64,000 nucleotides of DNA from Drouetiella sp036703255 (GCA_036703255.1 DATNPL010000222.1:1-64000), one strand, 5' to 3'; positions 35,776 to 45,389 are shown, counted from the stretch's first letter. Notes: generated from the letters alone by a model not told the origin. Made by a program: numbers and translations.

Positions 35776-36969
35776 ATGTCTTTTTCTGGATCTCTTGAGC
35801 CAAGTCCGGTTGCGTCTGTTGAACCAGCTTCACAAGTCTCTCAGCCACAAGTCTCCCAGCCGCAGAGCAAACCTTTGCTGGGGCAATCGCTGGCTGAGCT
35901 AACCGATTGGGTGCAGCAGCAGGGACAGCCTGCCTATCGCGGCAAGCAGCTCTACCAGTGGATTTATCAGCAGGGGGCACGATCGATCGCTGATATTTCA
36001 GTTTTTCCCAAGCAGTGGCGATCGGACTTTGCCCAAGCTGAAGGGACAGGAGCAGAGATTGGCCGCTCAACGCTACACTATCGCTCGGCAGCTCCCGACG
36101 GTACGGTTAAGTTTTTACTCAAGCTCTCTGATGGGCAAATTGTTGAGGCCGTTGGTATTCCGAGTTCCAAGACAGGCGGAGCGAGAGAGCCAGGGGAATG
36201 GGGTGAGGGCGAGGTGATCCATCATCCTGCCCAGATCGAGCGCCTGACGGTCTGTGTGTCTTCGCAGGTGGGCTGCCCTATGGCGTGCGACTTTTGTGCG
36301 ACGGGCAAAGGAGGGTTTCAGCGCAATTTAGAAACCCATGAGATCGTCGATCAGGTGCTGACGGTACAGGAAGATTTTGGGCATCGGGTCAGCAATATTG
36401 TCTTTATGGGGATGGGAGAACCCTTACTCAATACCGACAATGTTTTGGCGGCTGTGCGATCGCTCAATCAGGATGTGGGCATTGGGCAGCGATCGATCAC
36501 TCTCTCTACCGTAGGCATCCCTGGAAGGATTCGCCGTCTTGCTGAGCAGCAGCTTCAGGTAACGCTTGCCATTAGTTTGCACGCTTCCAACCAGCGCCTG
36601 CGCGAGCAGCTGATTCCTAGCGCTCGTCAATACCCGATGACAGAGTTGCTGAGTGAATGCCGAGACTATGTGAAGATGACCGGGCGACGGGTTACCTTTG
36701 AGTATGTTTTGCTGGCCGATCTCAACGATCGCCCCATTCATGCGGCTGAACTCGCAGCTCAATTGCGCGGCTTCCAAAGCCATGTCAACCTCATTCCCTA
36801 CAATCCCATTAGCGAAGTCGATTATCAACGTCCTGATTCTCGACGAGTGCAGGGTTTTATTCAGGCATTGCGATCGCACCATATTGCTGCAACGGTTCGG
36901 TGGTCAAGAGGGCTGGAGGCGGAGGCGGCCTGCGGTCAGCTCCGTGCTTCTAAAACAAAGGGCGTTTAA
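35776..36969 (+). CDS. rlmN: 23S rRNA/tRNA adenine-C2 methyltransferase RlmN
   Basis: A 397-residue radical-SAM enzyme that methylates C2 of A2503 in 23S rRNA and A37 in some tRNAs. The [4Fe-4S] cysteines are 167, 171 and 174 in GCPMACDFCATG, and GMGEPLLN and ISLHASNQRLREQLIP are characteristic. The first 40 residues are a low-complexity Gln/Pro/Ser leader with a repeated QVSQPQ, not conserved and perhaps disordered. A later start is possible but no Met with a good ribosome site presents itself. Confidence 0.95.
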   Translation: MSFSGSLEPSPVASVEPASQVSQPQVSQPQSKPLLGQSLAELTDWVQQQGQPAYRGKQLYQWIYQQGARSIADISVFPKQWRSDFAQAEGTGAEIGRSTLHYRSAAPDGTVKFLLKLSDGQIVEAVGIPSSKTGGAREPGEWGEGEVIHHPAQIERLTVCVSSQVGCPMACDFCATGKGGFQRNLETHEIVDQVLTVQEDFGHRVSNIVFMGMGEPLLNTDNVLAAVRSLNQDVGIGQRSITLSTVGIPGRIRRLAEQQLQVTLAISLHASNQRLREQLIPSARQYPMTELLSECRDYVKMTGRRVTFEYVLLADLNDRPIHAAELAAQLRGFQSHVNLIPYNPISEVDYQRPDSRRVQGFIQALRSHHIAATVRWSRGLEAEAACGQLRASKTKGV

Positions 36970-37009
36970 ATATCAAGACTGCTATGCAACCTTGATACCT
37001 CAATAATCA

Positions 37010-37050
37010 TTTTTTGGAGATGCCGCGCTTCGCACGGCACCTCCAAAAAA
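37010..37050 (+). terminator. Terminator hairpin after rlmN
   Basis: TTTTTTGGAGATGCCG pairs with CGGCACCTCCAAAAAA (one mismatch), loop of nine bases. A-rich and T-rich ends mark it as a probable intrinsic terminator for the rlmN transcript. Confidence 0.65.
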
Positions 37051-37136
37051 CCACTGGCAAAAAACTACTGGGTTTTATTGAAGACTAGAGATAAACTGAG
37101 CATGAAGGTCATATCCCCAAATCATTGGTGGCTATC

Positions 37137-37865
37137 ATGGCAAACACTGTTCAGACCTCCGACGCTCAGCCTTCCCCTCCCCAGACCCCTTACAGTGACG
37201 CGCAGATCTCCGGATGGTTACGAGGACTGCTTAGCGTTGCCTGGGCAGACGGACATTTTGACCAACAAGAACAAGCGCTAATTGCTGAGCTAACCCAAGA
37301 GCTAGCGGCAACGCCAGAGCTAGAAGCGATCGAGACTATTTCTCCAGAGCAGCTCGCCGCTCTATTGGGCAAGGAAAGTACGATCGCTGAAAATTTCATG
37401 CGAACAGCGGTCATGGTGGCGATCGCTGACGGGCTTTACTCTGTTGCCGAGGATGAAGCTCTGCATGAGTTTTGCCATGCCTTGGGAATAGATGCCAAAA
37501 TCCTGGAAGCGCTGCGCCTGACGCTTAACTATCAGCCACCTCTGCCTGAGTCAGCCTTACCTCCAGTAGGATTGTCATCCTTAGAGGTCAATCAGGCCAA
37601 TCTATCGCTAGATGTTTTGAAGCCGATGCAAGACTGGCTCGATCATCTCAATATCGACGATCCGCGTTTGGCACGCTTCCTCTGCAATCTCATTCCACCC
37701 CGATGCCCTCTTGAACGGGATGTAACGCTGTTTGGACGAAAGCTGGTTCATATCCCAGCGATGTGCAAAATCAATCCCCTATACGAGCAGCTTGTGGGTT
37801 TACGCTTTCGGGCTTTGACCTATCTGGTAGAAGATTGCCAAGAAGATGTGTCGAGGTACTGTTAA
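37137..37865 (+). CDS. TerB-like domain plus Mo-dependent nitrogenase C-terminal domain protein
   Basis: A 242-residue protein in two parts. Residues about 20-135 look like a TerB/DjlA-type helical domain (for example WADGHFDQQEQALIAE and ADGLYSVAEDEALHEF, the acidic pairs typical of the metal-binding TerB fold). The C-terminal 85 residues match the family named Mo-dependent nitrogenase C-terminal (PRLARFLCNLIPPRCPLERD, HIPAMCKINPLYEQ). This fusion is known across cyanobacteria, including non-diazotrophs, and its role is unknown. Start 37137 (MANTVQTSD) is preferred over an ATG-free extension. No nif genes are nearby. Confidence 0.8.
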   Translation: MANTVQTSDAQPSPPQTPYSDAQISGWLRGLLSVAWADGHFDQQEQALIAELTQELAATPELEAIETISPEQLAALLGKESTIAENFMRTAVMVAIADGLYSVAEDEALHEFCHALGIDAKILEALRLTLNYQPPLPESALPPVGLSSLEVNQANLSLDVLKPMQDWLDHLNIDDPRLARFLCNLIPPRCPLERDVTLFGRKLVHIPAMCKINPLYEQLVGLRFRALTYLVEDCQEDVSRYC

Positions 37866-37987
37866 GAACTTGAGCAGTCGATGAGCCAAGATAATGCGCG
37901 CTTTGACAAGCTAGCTCAAGATAAATAGGGCTGGCTGAAAAAACGTCAAAGACCAAGCGAGTGAACCTGAGTGATTCACCCGTTTTG

Positions 37988-38015
37988 GAGGCACAAAATT
38001 TTGTGCCTCTTTTTT
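37988..38015 (+). terminator. Intrinsic terminator after the TerB-domain gene
   Basis: GAGGCACAAAATTTTGTGCC plus TC is a continuous 22-base palindrome followed by six T. A classical terminator shape although the loop must melt from the AT centre. Confidence 0.8.
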
Positions 38016-38165
38016 CACATTTTTAGCCTTTCTCTGGGCACTCTAAACCGGGTGGTGCGTTGAGCTAGGTTGGCTGCGCCCTTAAAAATTCCCCTATCCT
38101 AACCGCTGCGAATCCAGCCATGTTGGCCTTGTCGACCTAGAAAAAATGCTAGTGAAATCTCTGGA

Positions 38166-39398
38166 ATGACAAATTTTTCTGCTGCCCTAACGGTTGCCCC
38201 ATCGGTATCTTGGCAAAAGCCTGCCCCCCTCAAAGTTTCACTGCTGGTTAGCGACTTGTCGCAGCAGGGGGCTGGACGATGGGGGGGCGCGGTTCGTCCG
38301 TTTTTGCTGGCCGCAGCGCTAAAGCAGTGCGGCTGTGAGGTCAAAATTTTTGGCTTTAACTTTGGTGAAGCGGCTGCGCTAACGGCTGATTTACCGATCG
38401 CCACCATTTCAGGGAAGCCCTATCCCCAATTTTTGCGATCGGCACAGCAGCTTTTGCGGCAATTAGACGGTGATCTCATCTACGCTTACAAGCCAAAACC
38501 CACCAGCTTTGGAATCGGGTTACTCCACAAACTCAGGACGGGTCGCCCCCTCATCTTGGATATTGACGACTGGGAACTCAGCTGGCACGGTGGAGATGCG
38601 GGGTGCTATCGGCCTACCCCAAAACAGTTAGCCAGAGATTTGCTTAAACCCAATGGTGCTCTGCGCCAACCCGATCATCCGCTCTATCTGCAAGCTATGG
38701 AAAAGCTGGTGTCGAGAGCAGATGCTGTAACCACCCATACGCAGTTTCTCAGGCAGCGCTTTGGAGGGGAATATGTCCCGAATGGCAAAGACGTTGCCCT
38801 ATTCAATCCCGATCGCTATGATGCAGCAGCATTGAAACAGCGCTACGGCTTGATGGATTACCGGGTGCTGATGTTTCCGGGTGCGCCTCGCCCCTACAAG
38901 GGTGTTGAAGATGTCCTTAGAGCACTAGAGCAAATCAATCAGCCTGACTTACGGCTCGTGATTGTAGGGGGCAGCCCCTACGATGACTATGATCAGCAGT
39001 TGGAACGCCAGTGGGGGCGCTGGTTGATCAAACTCCCGAAGATGCCTCATATTCAGATGCCTGAAGTTATTGCGGCAGCCGATGCGATCGTCGTACCCCA
39101 ACGAGACACCCCTGCCGCTCAAGCTCAATTTCCGCTAAAGCTAACGGACGGTATGGCAATGGCAAAACCCGTGTTGGCTACCCGCGTCGGAGATATTCCA
39201 GAGATTTTAGGAGATACAGGCTATCTGATCGATCCAGACTCACCTGAAGCCATGGTTGCGGGCATTCAATCTCTGTTTGCCAACCTGGAAGCTGCCAAAG
39301 CGCAAGGATTGCGCGCTCGGGAAAAATGCGTTGAGAACTACAGTATCGAGGCTATGTCCAAAACGCTAGCCGCTATCCTGACAAGGGTGATGCAATAA
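38166..39398 (+). CDS. Family 4 glycosyltransferase
   Basis: A 410-residue GT-B-fold glycosyltransferase (GT4/GT1). The donor-binding half has FPGAPRPYKGVEDVLRALEQ and the E-x7-E-like region KLTDGMAMAKPVLATRVGDI. The N-terminal half holds the acceptor site. No signal peptide or membrane helix. Neighbours do not define a pathway; other sugar genes in the window (UXS, Ugd, the WecB-type enzyme) suggest exopolysaccharide or cell-surface glycan work. Acceptor unknown. Confidence 0.88.
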   Translation: MTNFSAALTVAPSVSWQKPAPLKVSLLVSDLSQQGAGRWGGAVRPFLLAAALKQCGCEVKIFGFNFGEAAALTADLPIATISGKPYPQFLRSAQQLLRQLDGDLIYAYKPKPTSFGIGLLHKLRTGRPLILDIDDWELSWHGGDAGCYRPTPKQLARDLLKPNGALRQPDHPLYLQAMEKLVSRADAVTTHTQFLRQRFGGEYVPNGKDVALFNPDRYDAAALKQRYGLMDYRVLMFPGAPRPYKGVEDVLRALEQINQPDLRLVIVGGSPYDDYDQQLERQWGRWLIKLPKMPHIQMPEVIAAADAIVVPQRDTPAAQAQFPLKLTDGMAMAKPVLATRVGDIPEILGDTGYLIDPDSPEAMVAGIQSLFANLEAAKAQGLRAREKCVENYSIEAMSKTLAAILTRVMQ

Positions 39399-39425
39399 TT
39401 TTGGTTGGGCGACGATCGCATCCCA

Positions 39426-39508
39426 GTTACTGCTGAGAATTTTATTTTTGTGAGCCACTCTTCACCCTTGCCCAAAAAAATTCACAGCTAGATTAAGCCG
39501 TAGTGCAA
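39426..39508. mobile_element. MITE-like repeat, degenerate copy B
   Basis: The order of segments (CTGCTGAGAATTTT, then A/T-rich stem, then AGATTAAGCCGTAG) aligns by eye with copy A at 20524, but the central stem has decayed. It lies between the GT4 gene and the next hypothetical gene. Confidence 0.45.
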
Positions 39509-39626
39509 AACTAGCGGATATAACGGAGATAGTTCTGCAACCTGCCTAAACGCTGCCAGATGGGATATTGCCAGACTGCTGCGCTAACCTTTTTTCTCAC
39601 TGACCTTCCTTTTCACTGATTGTTCT

Positions 39627-40280
39627 ATGTCAGACTCTCTTCCTTCCATTCCGCAGTATCGAGTCAGCATTTGGGAAGGTATGGCGATCGCAGCCGGAGC
39701 CGTTCTCTTGGTTGCCGTGGGTCTTGTGGGTCTGAGCGTCAAGGCGCTGAACAATGCTTTTGATCCTCAACGAGCAGAGGCGATCGCTCGCAGTATGGTG
39801 AGCTATGCCATACCCAGTGGCTCTAAAGGGCTATTTGGCTCAAATGTCGGGGGAGGGCGGATGGCGGTCATTGGCAGCAATCAGCTGGTAAGTGATAGTT
39901 TGCCCTCGAATGGGATGGGTCTACCAGAAGTAGAGCTGGCGATCGCTCAGGTGCCCATCCGCACCGCAACCGATACTGAAGAAGAATTTAGCAATGAATT
40001 CTTGTTCTCAGGATTTTCGTTTTCTAACCAAATAGCGGATGCCTTTCAAATCAAATCCACCCGCACAGAAGAGCGAACTTTTTGTGGCACGATCGCCTCA
40101 GTCAAAATTGATGAAGGCTATTTAACCCTGGCACAGCAAACGCCGCCTGTGATGGCCGTGCGTTACCAAACTCAGGTCTTGCTTGACCAAGATAATCATA
40201 TTGCGATCGTTTCGGCGGCAGGGCAAAATGCAAGACGCAATGCGGCGATCGTGTTTGATTCGCTCAAGTGTCGCTCTTAA
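39627..40280 (+). CDS. Hypothetical protein with one membrane anchor
   Basis: A 217-residue protein, no recognised family. It has a short cytosolic start, one clear transmembrane helix (about 18-40, MAIAAGAVLLVAVGLVGLSV), and then a soluble, probably extracytosolic or lumenal domain. A proximal basic/polar stretch (DPQRAEAIARSMVSYAIP) is followed by beta-rich sequence ending ARRNAAIVFDSLKCRS; two Cys are present in the C-terminal part. The gene is flanked by MITE-like repeats on both sides (copies B and C). Probably real because of its length and codon use; function unknown. Confidence 0.75.
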   Translation: MSDSLPSIPQYRVSIWEGMAIAAGAVLLVAVGLVGLSVKALNNAFDPQRAEAIARSMVSYAIPSGSKGLFGSNVGGGRMAVIGSNQLVSDSLPSNGMGLPEVELAIAQVPIRTATDTEEEFSNEFLFSGFSFSNQIADAFQIKSTRTEERTFCGTIASVKIDEGYLTLAQQTPPVMAVRYQTQVLLDQDNHIAIVSAAGQNARRNAAIVFDSLKCRS

Positions 40281-40298
40281 ACTCAACTGTCACCCTTT

Positions 40299-40389
40299 GG
40301 CGTTGATGATTTCTGGGATGCATTTTTGTTGGAGAGAGACACTCCGCGCCCCTCTCCAACAAAAATGCATCCCCCTATTAAGCAATGCC
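40299..40389. mobile_element. MITE-like repeat, copy C
   Basis: A 91-bp element from GGCGTTGATGATTTC to CTATTAAGCAATGCC. It contains a perfect 22-bp stem (40315-40336 with 40352-40373) whose loop holds ACTCCGCGCC. It begins 19 bases after the stop of the preceding gene and may also act as its terminator. The rest of the gap up to ndhH (40390-40671) shows nothing further. Confidence 0.7.
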
Positions 40390-40671
40390 TTTCCTTTCCT
40401 TTGCTTATTCTGCTACTGTTCATAACCTCACTTTAATGGTTTCGCTAGAAATCTCTGATACTCTGTGGCTTGCTTGCCTGACCCGATCGCGCTTTCATCC
40501 GTATAATAATCAGGGAGACGCAACAAAACTACAGACAGTAAATCCCAAGTGCTGACAGCACTGAGTCTCGTCAATGGGGTACTGTGAATGAGCAAAGCAC
40601 CGTCAACGAACGCTGGCCGCTGCCTGACCGAGCCGACTGGAGACACTTGATACCGGGGAGAGAGCTGATCT

Positions 40672-41859
40672 ATGTCAATGATCGAAACCAAGACCGAACC
40701 GATGGTGATCAATATGGGTCCCCATCATCCCTCTATGCATGGGGTGTTGCGGCTTATTGTCACCCTTGACGGTGAAGATGTGGTGGACTGTGAGCCAGTT
40801 ATTGGCTACTTGCACCGAGGCATGGAAAAAATTGCCGAAAGCCGTACTCCCGTCATGTACATTCCTTATGTCAGCCGCTGGGACTATGCTGCTGGGATGT
40901 TTAACGAGGCAATTACGGTCAATGCAGTCGAAAAGCTAGCAGATGTCTCAGTCCCCAAACGCGCCAGCTATATTCGCGTCATCATGCTAGAGCTGAACCG
41001 TATTGCCAATCATCTACTGTGGCTTGGCCCATTCTTGGCAGACGTGGGGGCACAAACTCCCTTCTTTTACATTTTCCGCGAACGCGAGCTGATTTACGAT
41101 CTGTGGGAAGCCGCAACGGGCTATCGCATGGTGAATAACAACTACTGGCGGGTTGGCGGTGTCGCCGTTGATTTGCCCTATGGCTGGGTCGATAAGTGCG
41201 AAGACTTCTGTGATTACTTCCTCCCCAAGGTCGATGAGTATGAAAAGCTCATCACCAACAACCCCATCTTCCGTCGCCGGATTGAAGGGATTGGGACTAT
41301 CAGCCGTGAAGAGGCCATTAACTGGGGGCTATCAGGTCCCATGCTGCGAGCTTCGGGCGTGCAGTGGGATCTGCGTAAGGTTGATCACTACGAGTGTTAC
41401 GACGATTTTGACTGGGATGTGCATTGGGAAACAGCAGGTGACTGCTTTGCCCGCTACCTAGTCCGGATTCGGGAGATGCGAGAGTCGGTGAAAATCTTGC
41501 GGCAGGCACTGAAAGGTCTTCCGGGCGGATCTTTTGAAAACCTCGAAGCCAAGCGGATTGCTGAAGGTCCCAAATCGGATTGGGCAAAAAGCCCAGACTA
41601 CCAATTCATCAGCAAAAAGATTGCGCCCACCTTCAAGATTCCGAAGGGCGAACATTATGTGCGCCTAGAGAGCGGCAAGGGCGAACTAGGGATTTACATT
41701 ATTGGAGATGATAATGTTTTCCCCTGGCGGTTTAAGATTCGAGCGGCAGATTTCAACAACCTGCAAATCTTGCCTCACATTCTTAAGGGCGTGAAGGTGG
41801 CAGACTTGATTGCCATCTTGGGCAGCATCGACATCATTATGGGATCGGTCGATCGCTAA
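40672..41859 (+). CDS. ndhH: NAD(P)H-quinone oxidoreductase subunit H
   Basis: A 395-residue hydrophilic core subunit of cyanobacterial NDH-1, homologue of Nqo4/NuoD/49-kDa, next to the quinone site. Landmarks are MGPHHPSMHGVLRL at the start, YLHRGMEKIAE, and the C-terminal DIIMGSVDR. It forms the junction with NdhK/NdhI and is shared by respiratory and CO2-uptake complexes, so it works with the ndhF4/ndhD4/cupB set in this window although it is distant from them. A strong terminator follows. Confidence 0.97.
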   Translation: MSMIETKTEPMVINMGPHHPSMHGVLRLIVTLDGEDVVDCEPVIGYLHRGMEKIAESRTPVMYIPYVSRWDYAAGMFNEAITVNAVEKLADVSVPKRASYIRVIMLELNRIANHLLWLGPFLADVGAQTPFFYIFRERELIYDLWEAATGYRMVNNNYWRVGGVAVDLPYGWVDKCEDFCDYFLPKVDEYEKLITNNPIFRRRIEGIGTISREEAINWGLSGPMLRASGVQWDLRKVDHYECYDDFDWDVHWETAGDCFARYLVRIREMRESVKILRQALKGLPGGSFENLEAKRIAEGPKSDWAKSPDYQFISKKIAPTFKIPKGEHYVRLESGKGELGIYIIGDDNVFPWRFKIRAADFNNLQILPHILKGVKVADLIAILGSIDIIMGSVDR

Positions 41860-41943
41860 GGTTCATGAATTAAATAAAACCAACAGTTTTTTGGAAGCTT
41901 GCTCCTGTTCCGCACCTTCAAAAAATGTGCAGAATCAAAAGTA

Positions 41944-41984
41944 AAAACTTTAAGCGCCTCCCAATGGGAGGCGCTTAAAGTTTT
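41944..41984 (+). terminator. Terminator hairpin after ndhH
   Basis: AAAACTTTAAGCGCCTCCC pairs perfectly with its complement (19 bp) across an AAT loop. It lies between ndhH and the peroxiredoxin gene and ends in TTTT. A smaller hairpin at about 41890-41927 precedes it. Confidence 0.8.
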
Positions 41985-42154
41985 AAAGGAAGCTACCTAC
42001 TCAAAATCGTTATGACTATGATATAGTTGTTACAGTTCTTAAATGAACACTAAACCTCTGAGCGAACCTTTTCAGAGCGAGTCTTTCCAGTCGCTCGTCA
42101 AGATCGTTCTCGTTTCGTCAATCAAATTAGAAAAGCTAGTAAGGAGCGTAACTC

Positions 42155-42751
42155 ATGACCGAAGGATGTCTCCGGGTTGGACAATCTGCCCCCGACTTCA
42201 CAGCAACGGCTGTGTACGATCAGGAATTCAAGACAATTAAACTCTCCGACTATCGCGGCAAGTATGTTGTCCTGTTCTTTTACCCGCTAGATTTTACCTT
42301 TGTCTGTCCTACAGAGATCACTGCATTCAGCGATCGCTATGAAGAATTTAAGGCGCTCAATACCGAAGTGCTGGGTGTGTCAGTAGATAGCGAATTCTCT
42401 CACCTGGCTTGGACGCAAACCGATCGCAACCAAGGTGGCGTTGGCGATCTCGCCTATCCTCTGGTGGCCGATCTTAAAAAGAGCATCAGCAGCGACTACA
42501 ATGTGCTTGACCCCGAAGCGGGTGTTGCCCTACGCGGTCTATTTATCATTGACAAAGATGGCGTAATCCAGCATGCCACCATCAACAACTTGGCATTTGG
42601 TCGCAGCGTTGAAGAAACCCTGCGTACGCTGCAAGCTATTCAGCATGTACAGACTCACCCCGATGAAGTCTGCCCTGCAAACTGGCAGCCCGGTGACGCT
42701 ACGATGAATCCTGATCCTGTTAAGTCTAAGACTTTCTTTGCGGCTGTCTAG
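42155..42751 (+). CDS. Typical 2-Cys peroxiredoxin
   Basis: A 198-residue thiol peroxidase reducing peroxides with thioredoxin as donor. The peroxidatic Cys51 is in FTFVCPTEI and the resolving Cys173 in DEVCPANW; WTQTDRNQGGVG and the C-terminal tail (WQPGDATMNPDPVKSKTFF) are typical of sensitive 2-Cys enzymes. An AAGGAG site precedes the ATG. Upstream in-frame sequence from 42043 belongs to a different frame and is not part of the protein. Single gene unit with its own terminator. Confidence 0.96.
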   Translation: MTEGCLRVGQSAPDFTATAVYDQEFKTIKLSDYRGKYVVLFFYPLDFTFVCPTEITAFSDRYEEFKALNTEVLGVSVDSEFSHLAWTQTDRNQGGVGDLAYPLVADLKKSISSDYNVLDPEAGVALRGLFIIDKDGVIQHATINNLAFGRSVEETLRTLQAIQHVQTHPDEVCPANWQPGDATMNPDPVKSKTFFAAV

Positions 42752-42820
42752 TCATTGGCTTCTAAAGAGTGACTTTCAAAAAGTGACTTTCAAAAAGTCG
42801 ATATTTTAGGCCAATATTTT

Positions 42821-42863
42821 AGGGTTGTGTGACGCTTTAGGCGCTACGCAGCCCTATTTTTTT
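42821..42863 (+). terminator. Terminator after the peroxiredoxin gene
   Basis: AGGGTTGTGTGACGC pairs imperfectly (about 12 of 15, plus G-U) with GCGCTACGCAGCCCT, followed by seven T. Just before it, GTGACTTTCAAAAA appears twice in tandem. Confidence 0.7.
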
Positions 42864-43014
42864 CTGACTTGTTTTGTGGTCAAGGATCGGGGCAAAGGCA
42901 CAAAATTTTGCCTCTCCTTTTGGAATAGAGAAAAAGTTGGAGTAGGGAAAAAGCTTGGCTGGCTGTCATCGAGTGACTTATGATGCGAAAGGGCAACGGG
43001 AGAACATAGCAGTC

Positions 43015-43776
43015 ATGCAAAAGACAATTCAGGATATGCCTCATACCTCTAGCGTGCTGGGGTTGCCTGTCCATGTTGGGCAATACACCACTCACTACTT
43101 AGACTGGTTGACCACGCAGCTAAGACTACACCACGGTGCTCATGTGGTGACGCTCAATGCCGAAATGGCCATGACAGCCGAAACGAATGAGGCGCTGGCT
43201 GCTATTATTCGTCAGGCTGAGCTGGTTATCCCAGATGGGGCAGGGGTTGTCCTGTATCTAAACTTACGCCGACAAAAGGTGCAACGCTGTCCGGGTATTG
43301 AACTATCTGAACTGCTGCTTCAGCACTCAGCCCTACAGCCTCAGCCTTGTCCTGTGTTTTTCTATGGTGGCAAGCCGGGAGTGAGTCAAACTGCCGCAGA
43401 GGTTTTGCAACGCCATATTCCTGGGTTGGCGATCGCAGCGACCCGTCATGGTTACGGCACTGCCGCAGAGCAGCAAGAGATTCTAGAGTCTTTGCAAGCG
43501 CTTCAGCCTTCGATCGTCCTAGTAGGGTTGGGTGTGCCGCGCCAAGAGTTTTGGATTGCTGAACACCGCCACCTATGTCCCCATGCTATCTGGATTGGCG
43601 TAGGAGGCAGTTTTGATATTTGGGCTGGGGTAAAGACTCGCGCTCCGGGCTGGCTGCGGAATAACCATCTGGAGTGGGTTTATCGGCTGTATCAGGAGCC
43701 TTGGCGCTGGAAGCGGATGCTGGCGCTCCCTAAATTTGCCTGGAAGGCGATCGTCTATCGAGGCACAGCGCCCTAG
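43015..43776 (+). CDS. WecB/TagA/CpsF-family glycosyltransferase
   Basis: A 253-residue family GT26 enzyme that transfers N-acetylmannosamine-like sugars to lipid-linked acceptors in surface polysaccharide synthesis. Motifs include TLNAEMAMTA, ELVIPDGAGVV, YGGKPGVSQTAAEVL, VGLGVPRQEFWIA and WIGVGGSFDIWAGV. I start at ATG 43015 (MQKTIQDMPH), with GGGAGA upstream; a TTG 20 codons earlier gives an unlike leader. The usual partner glycan genes are not adjacent, so the polymer is unknown. Confidence 0.9.
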   Translation: MQKTIQDMPHTSSVLGLPVHVGQYTTHYLDWLTTQLRLHHGAHVVTLNAEMAMTAETNEALAAIIRQAELVIPDGAGVVLYLNLRRQKVQRCPGIELSELLLQHSALQPQPCPVFFYGGKPGVSQTAAEVLQRHIPGLAIAATRHGYGTAAEQQEILESLQALQPSIVLVGLGVPRQEFWIAEHRHLCPHAIWIGVGGSFDIWAGVKTRAPGWLRNNHLEWVYRLYQEPWRWKRMLALPKFAWKAIVYRGTAP

Positions 43777-43895
43777 TTTTTGGGGAAGGTAGGCAATCTA
43801 TGCAGTCAAGCAAGGAAATTTCATCCAATACAAATAGAGATGAGTGCCTGTAGGCTAAATCCTGATCTCAACCTTCAGCGCATAACCTCTGGCAT

Positions 43896-45062
43896 ATGGC
43901 TTTTCTCAAAGACTTTTCTATCTCTGCCGTTATCGCAGGCTTTGTGACGGTGCTGGTCGGGTTTACCAGTTCAGCCGTCATTATTTTTCAGGCTGCTCAG
44001 GCGCTGGGCGCTTCCTCCATCGAGATTGGCTCATGGATGTTTGCTCTAGGGCTAGGGATGGGGATAACCTCCATTCTTTTATCTCTGCGCTACCGGGTTC
44101 CGGTTGTCACAGCATGGTCTACTCCCGGTGCGGCTATGCTGATTACGAGCGCAGCCGGAGTCTCGATGCCAGAAGCCATCGGCGCTTTTTTGATCTCAGG
44201 CGGACTGATTACGCTTTGCGGATTTAGCGGCGGATTTGAGCGGGTGATGGGACGCATCCCTTTGTCGATCGCCTCAGGAATGCTGGCAGGCGTGCTGCTG
44301 CGTTTCGGTCTGGATGTCTTCGTTGCGATGAAGACGCAATTTGTCATGACCTTTGCGATGTTTTGCCTGTACTTGATCATGCGCTGCCTTATGCCGCGCT
44401 ATGCGGTAGTGGCTGCTTTGCTGTTGGGCATTTTCATCGCAGGGGTGCAGGGATTGCTGCAAGTTGATCAGATTAACCTTCAGCTAGCGCAACCGGTACT
44501 CACTTTGCCTCAGTTTTCTCTAGAGGCGCTCATTGGCGTGGCATTGCCTCTGTTTGCAGTGACGATGGCTTCACAAAATGTGCCAGGAGTAGCCATTATC
44601 AGAGCGTCGGGTTATTCTGTGCCGATTTCTCCGGTGATCGGCTGGACTGGGGTCGCAACGCTAGCACTGGCTCCCTTGGGCGGTTTTGCCTTAAATCTTG
44701 CAGCGATTACGGCTGCTATTTGCATGGGTGAAGAAGCCCACGAAAATCCGGCTAGGCGCTACGTTGCTGCTGTTTCAGCAGGTGTTTTTTATCTTCTGGT
44801 TGGGCTATTTGGAGGCACAGTAGGAGCGGTGTTGGCGGCGTTTCCCAAAGAGCTGGTGTTGGCGATCGCCGGACTGGCACTCCTAGGAACGATTGGTAAC
44901 GGGCTGGCTACTGCTTTGGCTTCTGAGCGAGAACGTGAGCCTGCATTGATTACGTTTTTGGTGACTGCATCGGGGGTGACGCTGTTGGGCATCGGCTCAG
45001 CGTTTTGGGGGCTGGTAGCAGGGGCATTGTCTTTAGCGATATTAAGTTTCAAACGCTCTTGA
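43896..45062 (+). CDS. BenE-family benzoate/anion transporter
   Basis: A 388-residue membrane protein of the BenE family (nucleobase-ascorbate transporter-like fold), with about twelve helices. Consistent segments are YRVPVVTAWSTPGAAMLIT, LPLFAVTMASQNVPGVAIIR and CMGEEAHENPARRYVAA. BenE proteins move benzoate by proton symport; its role in a cyanobacterium is untested and the substrate could differ. No aromatic-degradation genes are nearby. Confidence 0.9.
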   Translation: MAFLKDFSISAVIAGFVTVLVGFTSSAVIIFQAAQALGASSIEIGSWMFALGLGMGITSILLSLRYRVPVVTAWSTPGAAMLITSAAGVSMPEAIGAFLISGGLITLCGFSGGFERVMGRIPLSIASGMLAGVLLRFGLDVFVAMKTQFVMTFAMFCLYLIMRCLMPRYAVVAALLLGIFIAGVQGLLQVDQINLQLAQPVLTLPQFSLEALIGVALPLFAVTMASQNVPGVAIIRASGYSVPISPVIGWTGVATLALAPLGGFALNLAAITAAICMGEEAHENPARRYVAAVSAGVFYLLVGLFGGTVGAVLAAFPKELVLAIAGLALLGTIGNGLATALASEREREPALITFLVTASGVTLLGIGSAFWGLVAGALSLAILSFKRS

Positions 45063-45187
45063 TCTATCCAGCCTTTAGGTGCCTATCTGTTTTGCAGGTG
45101 CATATTTTGCAGAGCATACGCGCGCAAAAGTCTTTTATACTGACCTCTGAGCACATCCATATGGCACTACACAATTAGGTTAGGACA

Positions 45188-45229
45188 GGTTATTTTTTGA
45201 AGGCGACGCGAGGCTTTCAAAAAATAACC
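45188..45229. repeat. 14-bp inverted repeat between benE and FAD oxidoreductase
   Basis: GGTTATTTTTTGAA and its complement enclose a 14-base loop in the 45063-45389 gap. It may terminate the transporter transcript. The nearby ATAGATATCTATAGATAG is a short palindromic run with possible promoter function. No gene seen in the gap. Confidence 0.6.
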
Positions 45230-45389
45230 CATTTGGATCTAAGCGCGTAGCGCTATAGATATCTATAGATAGAGTCTGAGCAAGAAGGGTGGGGAACATA
45301 GCGCTAGAAAATGTACTCTACAAAAGGGGGTTTAGGCTCTAACTTTACCTAGCCCTTAGTTGCCAAATGCCGTTTTCAGAGCTTGTTTT

